From positions 3,385,686 through 3,449,685 of the forward strand of contig NC_012781.1 of NCBI RefSeq assembly GCF_000020605.1: DNA of 64,000 nt, given 5' to 3'. Within the stretch, counting starts at the first letter, position 1; every line of letters starts with the position of its first letter. The translations under genes were made by a program, and so were the position numbers. The notes beneath the pieces are model-generated. The model was not told the DNA's origin and made no database searches. It was given only the letters and a program-made list of their open reading frames with translations. Source of the stretch: Agathobacter rectalis ATCC 33656 (lineage in GTDB: Bacteria > Bacillota > Clostridia > Lachnospirales > Lachnospiraceae). Of this stretch, positions 7,851 to 15,630 are shown in pieces.

Positions 7851-8501
7851 TTATGAACTCAATTCCGTTACCAGTGAAGAATATCTTTTTGTCCGGTTCT
7901 TTATATCCTCCTCACTGACACCATAATAACAATATAAATCTCTGGCTATTTTCTTAAACCTTTTTATGACCGACTTATTTCCAGAGTAAGATATTCCAAA
8001 TATATTCCAGGTATAATCTACCTCTATTTCCATTAAATCCTCACCAATTTTTATTTCATATAAATGAAAATCCATGGGAATTACATTATCAGGCATTTGG
8101 TCAATCAATTTATTTCTAATTTCCATTTCATTCAAAAAATTTTTAACAGATTCTTCATTATGAAAATCTGGTTTTGGAATATCCTTCCTTTGGCCCAAAA
8201 GTTCTGGTTTATGCTGCATAATCAAACTAGCTTTTAGATTTTTCTGTCGTTCTATCCAATTTGTTGCGGCAGGATTGATTTCCACTAAATCATAATGATC
8301 CTTTGCGTATTGCACCACTTCCGCAAGGGTATGCGGGTTGGCCGCTATTCTCTTTTCTATCCTTTTTCGTCTGGATTGATAGATAGCATTTCGGATTCTA
8401 ATCTTTAGAGATTGCTTTTGAGCTTCTCCAAATATAAAAACACTTGTGGGACCATCTTCACCATTTATTATGGAAACTTGATTGATACTTTTATTTTTCA
8501 T
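7851..8501 (-). CDS. Uncharacterised 216-aa protein with GEDGPTSVFIFG motif
   Basis: Starts MKNKSINQVSIINGEDGPTS after GAGGG. The N-terminal V-S-I-I-x-G-x-D-G-P-T-S-x-F motif also occurs in the beta subunit of sodium-pumping decarboxylases and at the start of many small Firmicute proteins of unknown role. Next comes a basic segment (RRKRIEKRIAANP, about residues 44-56), then a mixed alpha/beta part with DLMEIEVDYTWNIFGISYSG. No signal peptide or membrane segment. It is the last gene of the minus-strand array and lies 27 nt after the remnant 8528-8942. Confidence 0.65.
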   Translation of the reverse strand: MKNKSINQVSIINGEDGPTSVFIFGEAQKQSLKIRIRNAIYQSRRKRIEKRIAANPHTLAEVVQYAKDHYDLVEINPAATNWIERQKNLKASLIMQHKPELLGQRKDIPKPDFHNEESVKNFLNEMEIRNKLIDQMPDNVIPMDFHLYEIKIGEDLMEIEVDYTWNIFGISYSGNKSVIKRFKKIARDLYCYYGVSEEDIKNRTKRYSSLVTELSS

Positions 8502-8527
8502 AAGTGCCCTCTACTCACAAATCCCGA

Positions 8528-8942
8528 TTATATCGGTGATTCACAATCTTTTAGCCAAAATCGCAGTTCCATAACCGTCACAGCAATTTTATACTTTACT
8601 TCGATTTCAATCTTTTCTGGTGGATTGGCTAAAAGCCTGTCAATATCATTTTCCTCAACACCAGCCATTTTTGCTATGCGCCGTAACCGTAAGCACATGA
8701 CCTCCATTAACACGAATACTTTGTCCTTCTGCAATATTAACAGAATTATTCTGTCTGCTAATTGAAGCACCCTTCGCCAATTTTATTGGTGTTTTTAACG
8801 CTTGTGCCAGATCCTCTACCGGATTTAGTAAGTGCTGCAACATCGCCCCATTATATGCTTCCTTATCTTTAATAACTGTATTTTTATAATTAGATGTAAG
8901 TGCTCTTGTATTGGGATTAATATAACTTGATATTGATTGCAT
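8528..8942 (-). pseudogene. Truncated copy of the 312-aa MQSISS family joined to another gene end
   Basis: From MQSISSYINPNTRAL (ATG 8942, GGAGG 8 nt upstream) to VNGGHVLTVTAH it matches the first 85 or so residues of the intact paralogue at 26279-27217. At about 8690 the match ends and the frame stops at 8655. The next frame is open from there to 8528 and encodes KMAGVEENDIDRLLANPPEK and VTVMELRFWLKD, the end of an unrelated protein. So the 3' two-thirds of the family member were replaced. Confidence 0.6.
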
Positions 8943-9024
8943 CATCTCAACCTCCAATTATTTTCATTCCTCTGTCATTCGGAATCTATTCACTCTCCAT
9001 AACGGTCCAAGTGATCTATTACTT

Positions 9025-9798
9025 TTATGACCATCTATACCAAGTTCCGCTATTCAAAAGCTGTGACATACTTTCTTCATATCTTTTCACTGCTTTCTGC
9101 TGAATGGAACTAGGCACCACATAATCGTTACCAACTTCACTTATTTTCCCATTTACCAGTTCGCAATGTGTCCCGTTTATCACAAATTCTCTGCTTGTAT
9201 CCACTCCCTGTGACGCAAGAAAATCTAAAATATAATCGGTGTATGTATCTGTCATACTTGAAAAATACTGCTGATCCGCAAAATGTATCAGGGAGTTCAG
9301 ACCACCTATCATCATATTGCATCTTTCATCATCTGCCTTGCTTCCGTTTCCATAGCCCTCGCCCCAGACAAAATCTTCCTGTACCGTCATGCTGTATCCA
9401 TTTCCAAGATTAAATCTGCTTCCAACCCCAATCGTGATACTGTTTGTACTGGGATCATATGGTTTGTACCCTCTGGTTTTAAATGGCTGCTGTACGGTTC
9501 CAAAGGTTTGAATCTCGGATGGGAGATATGACATACCCGTAATTGCCGTAAACGCTTTCTGCCCATTCACATAAAAGGAAGTATGGGTTGCACTGTCTAT
9601 ATCCGCTGTAATCTCGACTTTCTCATCATTGGCAAAAGGATTCTGTCCGGTCATTCCGGTTCCATATGCATACAGCATTCTTGTAAACTGATATCTTGTA
9701 TGTTCATCAAAATGATTCAGTGTCTCTGTATCTTCTCCCTTTACATCTCCATTGCAAAAATCAAAAAATTTATTTTTGTTTATTTTATGTTCTAGCAT
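9025..9798 (-). CDS. Uncharacterised 257-aa protein of the island array
   Basis: Starts MLEHKINKNKFFDF; no signal peptide, no membrane segment. Middle part has repeated aromatic and glycine-rich beta-like stretches (RFNLGNGYSMTVQEDFVWGE). A segment near residue 198, GVDTSREFVINGTHCELVNG, resembles GIDTSKDFTVNGMKY of the 312-aa family, so at least a shared module exists. Ends with TWYRWS. The ribosome-binding site is weak, and 9799-9844 keeps a relic FDMKP ending of another family member, so this gene may have been joined to a foreign leader. Confidence 0.6.
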   Translation of the reverse strand: MLEHKINKNKFFDFCNGDVKGEDTETLNHFDEHTRYQFTRMLYAYGTGMTGQNPFANDEKVEITADIDSATHTSFYVNGQKAFTAITGMSYLPSEIQTFGTVQQPFKTRGYKPYDPSTNSITIGVGSRFNLGNGYSMTVQEDFVWGEGYGNGSKADDERCNMMIGGLNSLIHFADQQYFSSMTDTYTDYILDFLASQGVDTSREFVINGTHCELVNGKISEVGNDYVVPSSIQQKAVKRYEESMSQLLNSGTWYRWS

Positions 9799-9844
9799 AA
9801 GTCATTATTTTAATTGCACACCTTACGGTTTCATATCAAAGTTC

Positions 9845-10465
9845 CTATGCCAAAGCATCAAATGCCGAAACTCCATTTTCTGTCACTCCTATAGAAGTTG
9901 AAGTACCTAGCAATTCCACCATTTTTCCTGTCAGGTCATCTACATCTTTTCCATCAATTTTCAGATTATATTGCCGTTCTTCCTGCTCCTGTTTTTCGGC
10001 ACGCTGTTTTTCCAGTCTTTCCTCTGTCTCTTTCTTTTCTGCTTTCCTTTTCTCGAGTCTTTCTTCAAGTTCTTTCCTTGCTTTTTCTGTTCTCGGATCA
10101 ACTTCATCTTGAGTACACATTACAGAACTCATGCTATCATATCCATTTATAGTAATACTATAACTCAGTATCTTTGCTCCTCTTGCTGCCACATAAGCTC
10201 TTGACTGTTCTATTGTTTTTGGTATTAGCGATAAATTGTACTCCAACCATTGTTTTGTCTTTTCATCTCCCATAGCCTTTGACAAAAGAGAACTGTTTAT
10301 ATTTACGGAATAATCCCTGCTTCGTAAACATTCGTATTTTTGTGTTAAATAGTTCTTATATTCATGAGCATTCTTATATGTCCTGCCCGTTTTGTTTCCA
10401 GCATTTTGTGTATTGCCATAACTATTCGTATATGACGCATATGTTCCTATTCCTGTAACTGCCAT
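9845..10465 (-). CDS. Uncharacterised 206-aa protein (MAxTGI family)
   Basis: Starts MAVTGIGTYASYTNSYGN at 10465, where AAAGGAG precedes the ATG; the frame is open to 10564 only through the intergenic repeat. About residues 35-65 (YKNYLTQKYECLRSRDYSV) and the N-terminus match the 249-aa paralogue at 22076-22825. A strongly charged coiled coil (K/E repeats such as KELEERLEKRKAEKKETEER) spans about 120-165, then a folded tail ending FDALA. No export signal of the Sec type. I recall similar Lachnospiraceae proteins filed as DUF6033, not verified. Confidence 0.65.
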   Translation of the reverse strand: MAVTGIGTYASYTNSYGNTQNAGNKTGRTYKNAHEYKNYLTQKYECLRSRDYSVNINSSLLSKAMGDEKTKQWLEYNLSLIPKTIEQSRAYVAARGAKILSYSITINGYDSMSSVMCTQDEVDPRTEKARKELEERLEKRKAEKKETEERLEKQRAEKQEQEERQYNLKIDGKDVDDLTGKMVELLGTSTSIGVTENGVSAFDALA

Positions 10466-10471
10466 ATTAAC

Positions 10472-10550
10472 ATATCTCCTTTCATTATTCGGAGTCCTTC
10501 CAACTATGCCACCTGTTGGATTTCTCTCAGAATCAATATAATATTGATTA
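10472..10550 (-). repeat. Array intergenic repeat, copy 1
   Basis: On the minus strand it reads from AATATTATATTGATTCTGAG through AATCCAACAGGTGGCATAG to the ribosome-binding site of the next gene. Copies 2-4 are at 11673-11742, 20875-20947 and 22880-22920. Three copies keep an open frame for Y-x-I-(D/E)-x-E-R-x-P-T-G-x-x-V-G-R-T. Confidence 0.6.
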
Positions 10551-11585
10551 CACGCTAGCTTCAAATATACTTTGACTAATACCTTTTATCCACATATTCT
10601 GCGTTGCTCCATACCCTCTTTCCTGCCCTATATCATACAACCCACTGCTGTCAAAGCCTATTTTCAATACTAAATCATTTTCTTTTTTCCATCCATTCTT
10701 AGCATATTCCAACCATCTATTAGAATAAAGTTCATACCCTGCGCCATTTTTAGCCTTTTCCTTAAACAAGACAAGTAAATCTGTGCCATCCTCTGCAATA
10801 AAAGTACCATTTCTATATGTCGCATTGCGTGCATCATACCCTGTTGTCTCATAGACTTCATGCCATAAAGAATATTGGTTTGCCTTTGTCATATTTGCCT
10901 GCGAATTAACAATTTCATTGTCTGCATCATGCATACAAATCCACGCATGTGTCCATATATTTTTCGCATTATCCCCTTCATTCAGTAATTTTTCTATCTG
11001 CGATAATATGTCTCTATCTGCATTTCCCGACACTGTTAATTGATATGTATATGGATCAATAGAAAATACCAAATCTGCCTGTTTTGATATTGATATCCCA
11101 TTCTTTGAAAGTAGATTTGAAATTTGCTGATTTACAACACTTCTGGCATACTGTTTTTCCCTGTCAGTATTGCGTACATAACCAACACTTCTTGAACCTC
11201 CTGTATATACATCCTTGTAATTTCTTAATGCATAATCATACCGGGCAAATCCAGCCGAATATTTTCCTCCTGTTTGTAACATTCTTTTCTCATTGCGGTA
11301 AGCTATGGAACGCTGATCTTCTGTCATATATGAGCAAAAATTAGGTGAGGTCACATCACAATATTTTGATTCGATATATGTCATCGGATCAGAATGAGAC
11401 AAATTTTCTTTGTACACTTTATCATAATGCTCCTGCAAAACTTTTTGTACGAAACGATCTTCCTCGGTAAGTCCATCATATTGATAACCTACAGTTGTAC
11501 CAGTGTTGGAATTATTGGGCAGGTTGTTTAAATCCCTGCCAGCTGGAATGTTATTATAATAGTCAGAATTATTTACAGTAACCAT
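10548..11585 (-). CDS. Uncharacterised 345-aa protein, copy 1
   Basis: Starts MVTVNNSDYYNNIPAGRDLN with AGGTGG upstream. Nearly identical to the second copy at 25182-26219 and related to the 396-aa protein at 18522-19712: all share HS(D/N)P-x-x-YI-x-SKY, an arginine- and tyrosine-rich middle, (V)NxQISN(L/I)L, and SIDPYTY-x-(L/I)TV. No Sec signal, no membrane helix. Mostly alpha-helical by composition. I believe this family is near DUF4885 of Lachnospiraceae, without verification. Differences from the other copy cluster at the C-terminus (VLFKEKAKNG versus ALFKEKSKNG). Confidence 0.75.
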   Translation of the reverse strand: MVTVNNSDYYNNIPAGRDLNNLPNNSNTGTTVGYQYDGLTEEDRFVQKVLQEHYDKVYKENLSHSDPMTYIESKYCDVTSPNFCSYMTEDQRSIAYRNEKRMLQTGGKYSAGFARYDYALRNYKDVYTGGSRSVGYVRNTDREKQYARSVVNQQISNLLSKNGISISKQADLVFSIDPYTYQLTVSGNADRDILSQIEKLLNEGDNAKNIWTHAWICMHDADNEIVNSQANMTKANQYSLWHEVYETTGYDARNATYRNGTFIAEDGTDLLVLFKEKAKNGAGYELYSNRWLEYAKNGWKKENDLVLKIGFDSSGLYDIGQERGYGATQNMWIKGISQSIFEASV

Positions 11586-11672
11586 ACTATACCACCTACC
11601 TTATAATCTGTATCATGTGAATCATACTGAAACCCTATCGATAAACTTTTTTCATTTTATTTTCCACATTTT

Positions 11673-11742
11673 TTCTTCATTATCCGGAGTTCTTCCGACT
11701 GTGTCACCTGTTGGCTTTCTCTCAGCCTCAATATGATATGTA
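11673..11742 (-). repeat. Array intergenic repeat, copy 2
   Basis: Minus strand from TTACATATCATATTGAGGCT to GGAAGAACTCCGGATAATGA; matches copies 1 and 3, including the relic frame PTGDTVGRTPDNE. Lies between the 181-aa and 345-aa genes. Confidence 0.6.
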
Positions 11743-11783
11743 ATCCAAGTTCTCTTTTTTTCCTATGTTCAAATGACTAAGCA

Positions 11784-12329
11784 CTATTTATACTTACTAT
11801 TTGCATTTGGCAAATTAAGATATGTATCCATACTTTTCGTCCAAAGCAACGATAAGTCAAACCTTCCCAATTTGTTTAAATCTTCTATGCTTTTTTTGAA
11901 CATTGAGATAAAATCTCTTCTGTCGTTAAGTCCCATATTACCAGCTTCAAGCGGCAGAGACGTGAAACCTCCCTGCTTCTCCACTTTGTAATGTGCCTCC
12001 AATGCACGCATTTCGACTACTGTAGCATTTGATGGATTAACGTCATTGATATAAATTCTTTGCTCAAACTCTTTCCCGTTTTCATCCACACCTTTCGCTA
12101 ACACCACAGGATTTTCATCCGTCGAATCATCCGCATATTTAAGACAATAAGAAAGACCGGTACCATTACCTCCCGTCCACAACATATTATCTGTTGTGAA
12201 TATCTGATATACCTTTGGTGTTTCAACCGTACAAAATGTCTTTTCCCCAGATGCAGGAGTTTTCATTTGATTACCTTTTTGTTGACCGTACAATGAAGAT
12301 ACGGTATTCAGACCAGAACCAATATACAT
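11784..12329 (-). CDS. Uncharacterised 181-aa protein, copy 1
   Basis: Starts MYIGSGLNTVSSLYGQQKGN after GGAGG. Nearly identical, outside the first 12 residues and a few near the end, to the copy at 27280-27825. Contains VYQIFTTDNMLWTGGNGTGL and LEAHYKVEKQGGFTSLPLEA. No signal peptide; probably a compact alpha/beta domain. Small E. rectale families of this size (DUF3879 among them) come to mind, but I cannot assign it. Promoter A (12417-12489) sits directly upstream, so it may head its own transcript. Confidence 0.75.
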   Translation of the reverse strand: MYIGSGLNTVSSLYGQQKGNQMKTPASGEKTFCTVETPKVYQIFTTDNMLWTGGNGTGLSYCLKYADDSTDENPVVLAKGVDENGKEFEQRIYINDVNPSNATVVEMRALEAHYKVEKQGGFTSLPLEAGNMGLNDRRDFISMFKKSIEDLNKLGRFDLSLLWTKSMDTYLNLPNANSKYK

Positions 12330-12416
12330 ATTTCTGTTCCTCCAATCAGATCAAAATTTTTTCTATATGACTAAACATTTTTCATGGTTAACAATTTGCT
12401 CAATTCCTCTATTTCC

Positions 12417-12489
12417 TTTATAGGATAAAATAACTTGCTCTCCCAGTCCCATCTCATCAAACAACCATATTACGCACATAAAGTCCAAC
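12417..12489 (-). promoter_or_regulatory. Promoter A, candidate LytTR-regulator binding site
   Basis: Read on the minus strand: direct repeats TTGGACTTT and ATGGTTGTT with a 20-bp period (12480-12488 and 12460-12468), then a -10 TATAAA (12417-12422) starting 46 nt after the start of the second repeat, with no good -35. The same layout is at 28277-28348, 30673-30744 and 32782-32852. Confidence 0.55.
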
Positions 12490-12525
12490 ATTGCATAAAT
12501 GAAATATATACCGCATAAAAACATC

Positions 12526-13182
12526 CTATATTTTTATATCTACTGACTTCTTGCCACTCTCAACAGACTCTCTTGTAATACCATCCAATGCACCAGCCGG
12601 TATTGGTTTACCCGCTTTCCATGTAGGATCAGCGGCTTTTGCTGCTTCTGCAAATGCCTGTCTGTATTGATGTTCATATTGTTCCATTGTCCAGCCTGCT
12701 GATAAGCGGTCATCCTTATCCATTTTTCTGTATAAATTGTTATATACACTCTCCCTTTTGGTAGTATCACCATTTAAAGTACCGTTTTCATTTAAGAATT
12801 CTTTCTTTGCCAGTTCAAACATTTCTTCCCGGCTGCTCTCTGGAATAGAAATGATATGTTTATAACTGTTTCTGTTCTCATCCGTTACAGCAAGTCCTGT
12901 TAATCCGGTATTCGGATCAATCCAGTCTCCATTTTTGTCATACTGGCTCATCAGGTTCTTAATTGCCTGAACATTTGTAAACATTGCACCGTTTCCATTT
13001 TTCATCATCTCACTCAGTGCTGCTTTATACTTTTTACTGTTTGTGTCGATCCCTGCTGCTTTTAATTGTTTCTGTACAGAACTGCTGTTCATTTGGGACA
13101 ACTGAATATTGTTGACTAAATTTGTTTTTGATGTTCCAAATGTCGTTTGAAATAAAAAACCGTAGTCCGTAATTCTTGACAT
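12526..13182 (-). CDS. Uncharacterised 218-aa protein (MSRITDYGFLF family), long form
   Basis: Starts MSRITDYGFLFQTTFGTSKT after GGAGG. N-terminal 45 residues with LSQMNSSSVQKQLKAAG and the C-terminal 60 with RQAFAEAAKAADPTWKAGKP match the short paralogue at 27889-28200; the 110 residues between are only in this copy and include ISIPESSREEMFELAKKEFL. Ends SVDIKI, the tail shared by many array proteins. No Sec signal. Promoter E lies upstream, just after the kinase gene, so this is probably the first gene of a transcript. Confidence 0.75.
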   Translation of the reverse strand: MSRITDYGFLFQTTFGTSKTNLVNNIQLSQMNSSSVQKQLKAAGIDTNSKKYKAALSEMMKNGNGAMFTNVQAIKNLMSQYDKNGDWIDPNTGLTGLAVTDENRNSYKHIISIPESSREEMFELAKKEFLNENGTLNGDTTKRESVYNNLYRKMDKDDRLSAGWTMEQYEHQYRQAFAEAAKAADPTWKAGKPIPAGALDGITRESVESGKKSVDIKI

Positions 13183-13240
13183 AATCGAAGCCTCCTATCA
13201 TTAAATTTTTTATATCTGTCATCCGCTTTATTTTTCTTTT

Positions 13241-13307
13241 TCTATCGACAACCCACTTCTAATATTTTACCTTTTCTGCACCAAGTACGATTTTTTTGCA
13301 CGAAGTA
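13241..13307 (-). promoter_or_regulatory. Promoter E, second type of direct-repeat site
   Basis: Minus strand: TACTTCGTGCA and TACTTGGTGCA repeat with a 20-bp period (13297-13307 and 13277-13287); a -10-like GATAGA (13241-13246) lies at the same distance as in promoters A-D. The half-site sequence differs, so it may serve the neighbouring regulator (14616-15350) instead of the one at 32 kb. Confidence 0.5.
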
Positions 13308-13314
13308 AGACTTT

Positions 13315-14607
13315 TTATGAATTGAGGAATAACTCAGCAATAAATTTATTTCCATCACTTTTCAATATTAAATTTCCATCATATTTTTTTACACTGCTCT
13401 GAACATTCAGCAGTCCTATTCCACCGCCTTTTCCTTTCGCTGATACCGGAAAACCATTTTTCCACTTTACCTCCCCGCAGTTATTTTCGATGCTGGCAGC
13501 TATCATTTTATGGTATGAGCCAATCTTAATCGAAATATATTTCCCGCCTTCAAGCTTCTCTGCAGCCTCAATCGCATTATCTAATAAATTTCCAAAAATA
13601 GTTGTAATGTCGATTGGTGCAAGGAAATTCAGATTCACATTATCCACCTTTATGGTTACTGAAATACCTTTTTCCCTCATAACGGATTCTTTATCGGTAA
13701 GAAGAATGTTCAAGATCGGATTTTCTGTGTATTGAACCGGAATGAGCGGCTTTAACAGTTCTCTGATTTCCGCTGCATATTCTCCTGCCGTATTCCCCTG
13801 CTCTGCACCATATAATCCTTCGATTGCTTTAATATGCTTATTTACATCATGTAATATGTGGACGGTTTGATCATATTTTTTTGTCTGCGTCAAATAGTAT
13901 TCGTATTGTACCTTTGCCTGTTGCTCTAAAGCGATGAGCTGCTTTTCATAATAGTTCTTTTCATCTGCCATTTTAACAAAATATAAAAGGTATAGATCTG
14001 CCAGAACAATACACCCCATATTGACTGCACATAAATAATTTTCTTCTCCATTTTTAAAATTCTCTACAATTACACCCATGTTAATCAGATTGTATAGGAG
14101 TATAATTCCATACATGATGTACCTTGTCTTTGCATAAGGAATATCGCTCTTTTTCACAAACCTGTTTATGAATGTATAATACAAAAAAATAAGTATTACT
14201 TTTGAAAATGTTACCTCAAGGCAGTAAAGCATCGTTTCATTCACATTTTTTATATCTGCTGCCTGCAAAATACATTGTAAAAGAATCACTCCTAATGATT
14301 CACAGACAGACATGCAAAATACCAATGCCTCACATTCAATGATACGTCTTAACGGTTTATCCATATCCTCATAATACAGAGCATATGCTATTATCCCCGT
14401 CAACACGCCCCAGACCACCAAATTTAATATGGAATGATTGAGCATATTGATACAGGTTGTAAAAATCACTGTGACAGTCTCGATCACAATATATACATAT
14501 CTACTTTGACTACTCTTTTTATACTTTCCATTCATAAACTGGAACAGTATGGTACTTATGATAAAACAGGAAAGAGCATTACATAATATCAGTAAAATCG
14601 TATTCAT
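13315..14607 (-). CDS. AgrC-like membrane sensor histidine kinase (GHKL)
   Basis: A 430-aa kinase. Six or so hydrophobic segments occupy residues 1-210, followed by a coiled linker (215-248), the phosphoacceptor region ILHDVNKHIKAI with His253, and a GHKL ATPase domain with N-box GNLLDNAIEAAE (about 339-350) and G-box GKGGGIGLLN (about 392-401). This is the AgrC/ComD type, which senses peptides in known cases. No AgrB- or AgrD-like gene is seen beside it, so the signal is unknown. It starts 8 nt after the response-regulator stop. Confidence 0.92.
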   Translation of the reverse strand: MNTILLILCNALSCFIISTILFQFMNGKYKKSSQSRYVYIVIETVTVIFTTCINMLNHSILNLVVWGVLTGIIAYALYYEDMDKPLRRIIECEALVFCMSVCESLGVILLQCILQAADIKNVNETMLYCLEVTFSKVILIFLYYTFINRFVKKSDIPYAKTRYIMYGIILLYNLINMGVIVENFKNGEENYLCAVNMGCIVLADLYLLYFVKMADEKNYYEKQLIALEQQAKVQYEYYLTQTKKYDQTVHILHDVNKHIKAIEGLYGAEQGNTAGEYAAEIRELLKPLIPVQYTENPILNILLTDKESVMREKGISVTIKVDNVNLNFLAPIDITTIFGNLLDNAIEAAEKLEGGKYISIKIGSYHKMIAASIENNCGEVKWKNGFPVSAKGKGGGIGLLNVQSSVKKYDGNLILKSDGNKFIAELFLNS

Positions 14608-14615
14608 CGTTTCTC

Positions 14616-15350
14616 CTATGAATTTTTCTGCAAAAATTTATTTACTTCTTCTCTAAAATCGCTGCTTCTCTTTTGCGCAATCTGGAGTTCTTTTCCATTA
14701 TCCATATAAATAATAAAACCCTTTATTTTTTCAATATGCCTTAAATTAACCAGATTTCCTCTGCAATTCACAACAAAATCATAGGGCTGCAGTTCCTCAA
14801 CCAGTTTTTCAAAAATGCAGTCATACTCATATGTGATATCAGACAACGCTATCAGTACTTTTCTTGATCTTTTTATGTATTCAAAATATAAAATGTCCCT
14901 GAGTTTCAATTTAATCGACAGATACTCTTTCCCATTGCTGTCCGTCACTTTATAAAAATCCTTTTCTGCTCCGGTATCCGGCAGTTGATCCAGCAGTTCC
15001 AACATCTGCGTTTCCAATTTATCATATTCCAATGGCTTACATAGAAATGAAAATGCGTGAACTTCGTTAATGACCTGCATACAATATTCTTCATAACTCG
15101 TAATATACACTAATTTCACATCCGGAAATTTTTCTTTCAATGTTCTCCCCAGTTTAATACCATTCAGTTCTTCCATCGAAATATCTAAAATTCCGATATC
15201 AATGTTGCTGATATTTTCAAGCATTTGATTTGCAGACACAAATTGCTCTATATGATAAGCAATCTGTTGGCTTGTAAAAATCTTATGCAGCATAGTCACT
15301 GCACGCTCAAGATCTGCCATATCGTCATCACAAACAGCAATTTCCAGCAT
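14616..15350 (-). CDS. LytTR-family response regulator (AgrA-like)
   Basis: A 244-aa regulator. Receiver domain at about 1-120 with acidic pair CDDD near the start and phospho-acceptor Asp in IGILDISMEELNG (about residue 55), then a LytTR DNA-binding domain at about 140-240 (DILYFEYIKRSRKVLIAL, CRGNLVNLRHIEKI). I chose the ATG at 15350, preceded by AAGGTGAG; a GTG nine bases upstream is possible. Cotranscribed with the kinase. Likely target: the direct repeats of promoter E, by position only. Confidence 0.92.
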   Translation of the reverse strand: MLEIAVCDDDMADLERAVTMLHKIFTSQQIAYHIEQFVSANQMLENISNIDIGILDISMEELNGIKLGRTLKEKFPDVKLVYITSYEEYCMQVINEVHAFSFLCKPLEYDKLETQMLELLDQLPDTGAEKDFYKVTDSNGKEYLSIKLKLRDILYFEYIKRSRKVLIALSDITYEYDCIFEKLVEELQPYDFVVNCRGNLVNLRHIEKIKGFIIYMDNGKELQIAQKRSSDFREEVNKFLQKNS

Positions 15351-15467
15351 ATTACTCACCTTCTTTCTATCTTCCTACTATATCGGTAATTTTTATTTTT
15401 CCATTAAATAAATATAAAGTACTCTGCATATTATCTAAATAGGCTCTAAATAAATATCATATATATA

Positions 15468-15500
15468 GAAAATGTGCCATCATCTTGACGGCACATTTCC
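15468..15500 (-). terminator. Terminator ahead of the response-regulator gene
   Basis: Stem GGAAATGTGCC / GGCACATTTTC on the minus strand followed by an AT-rich tail. It closes the transcript of the genes at 15.6-19.7 kb and separates it from the two-component operon. Confidence 0.65.
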
Positions 15501-15525
15501 TATATTTTCCCCCCAAATTATATTG

Positions 15526-15612
15526 CTACAGTATAGAATACCATTGTCTGTCCATACTATCAGCTTCATACTGATATGTAATCAACTGATTCATGTCTTT
15601 TAAACCCGCCAT
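15526..15612 (-). pseudogene. Decayed C-terminal copy of the 396-aa gene
   Basis: The minus frame encodes GLKDMNQLITYQYEADSMDR then QWYSIL and a stop, almost the same as the last 27 residues of the 18522-19712 product (which has TNRQWYSVL). Flanking DNA also matches past the stop codon. Only the end of the gene remains, so this marks a former tandem copy. Confidence 0.75.
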
Positions 15613-15630
15613 TTCTATTAGGTTCTATCA

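Noticed and set aside
8655..8957. Intact 100-aa gene
   Set aside because: Comparison with the 312-aa paralogue shows it is the first third of that family followed by a break, so it is listed as a pseudogene.
13315..15350. Complete agr quorum-sensing locus
   Set aside because: Kinase and regulator are AgrC/AgrA-like, but no AgrB protease or AgrD-like peptide frame was found near either pair.
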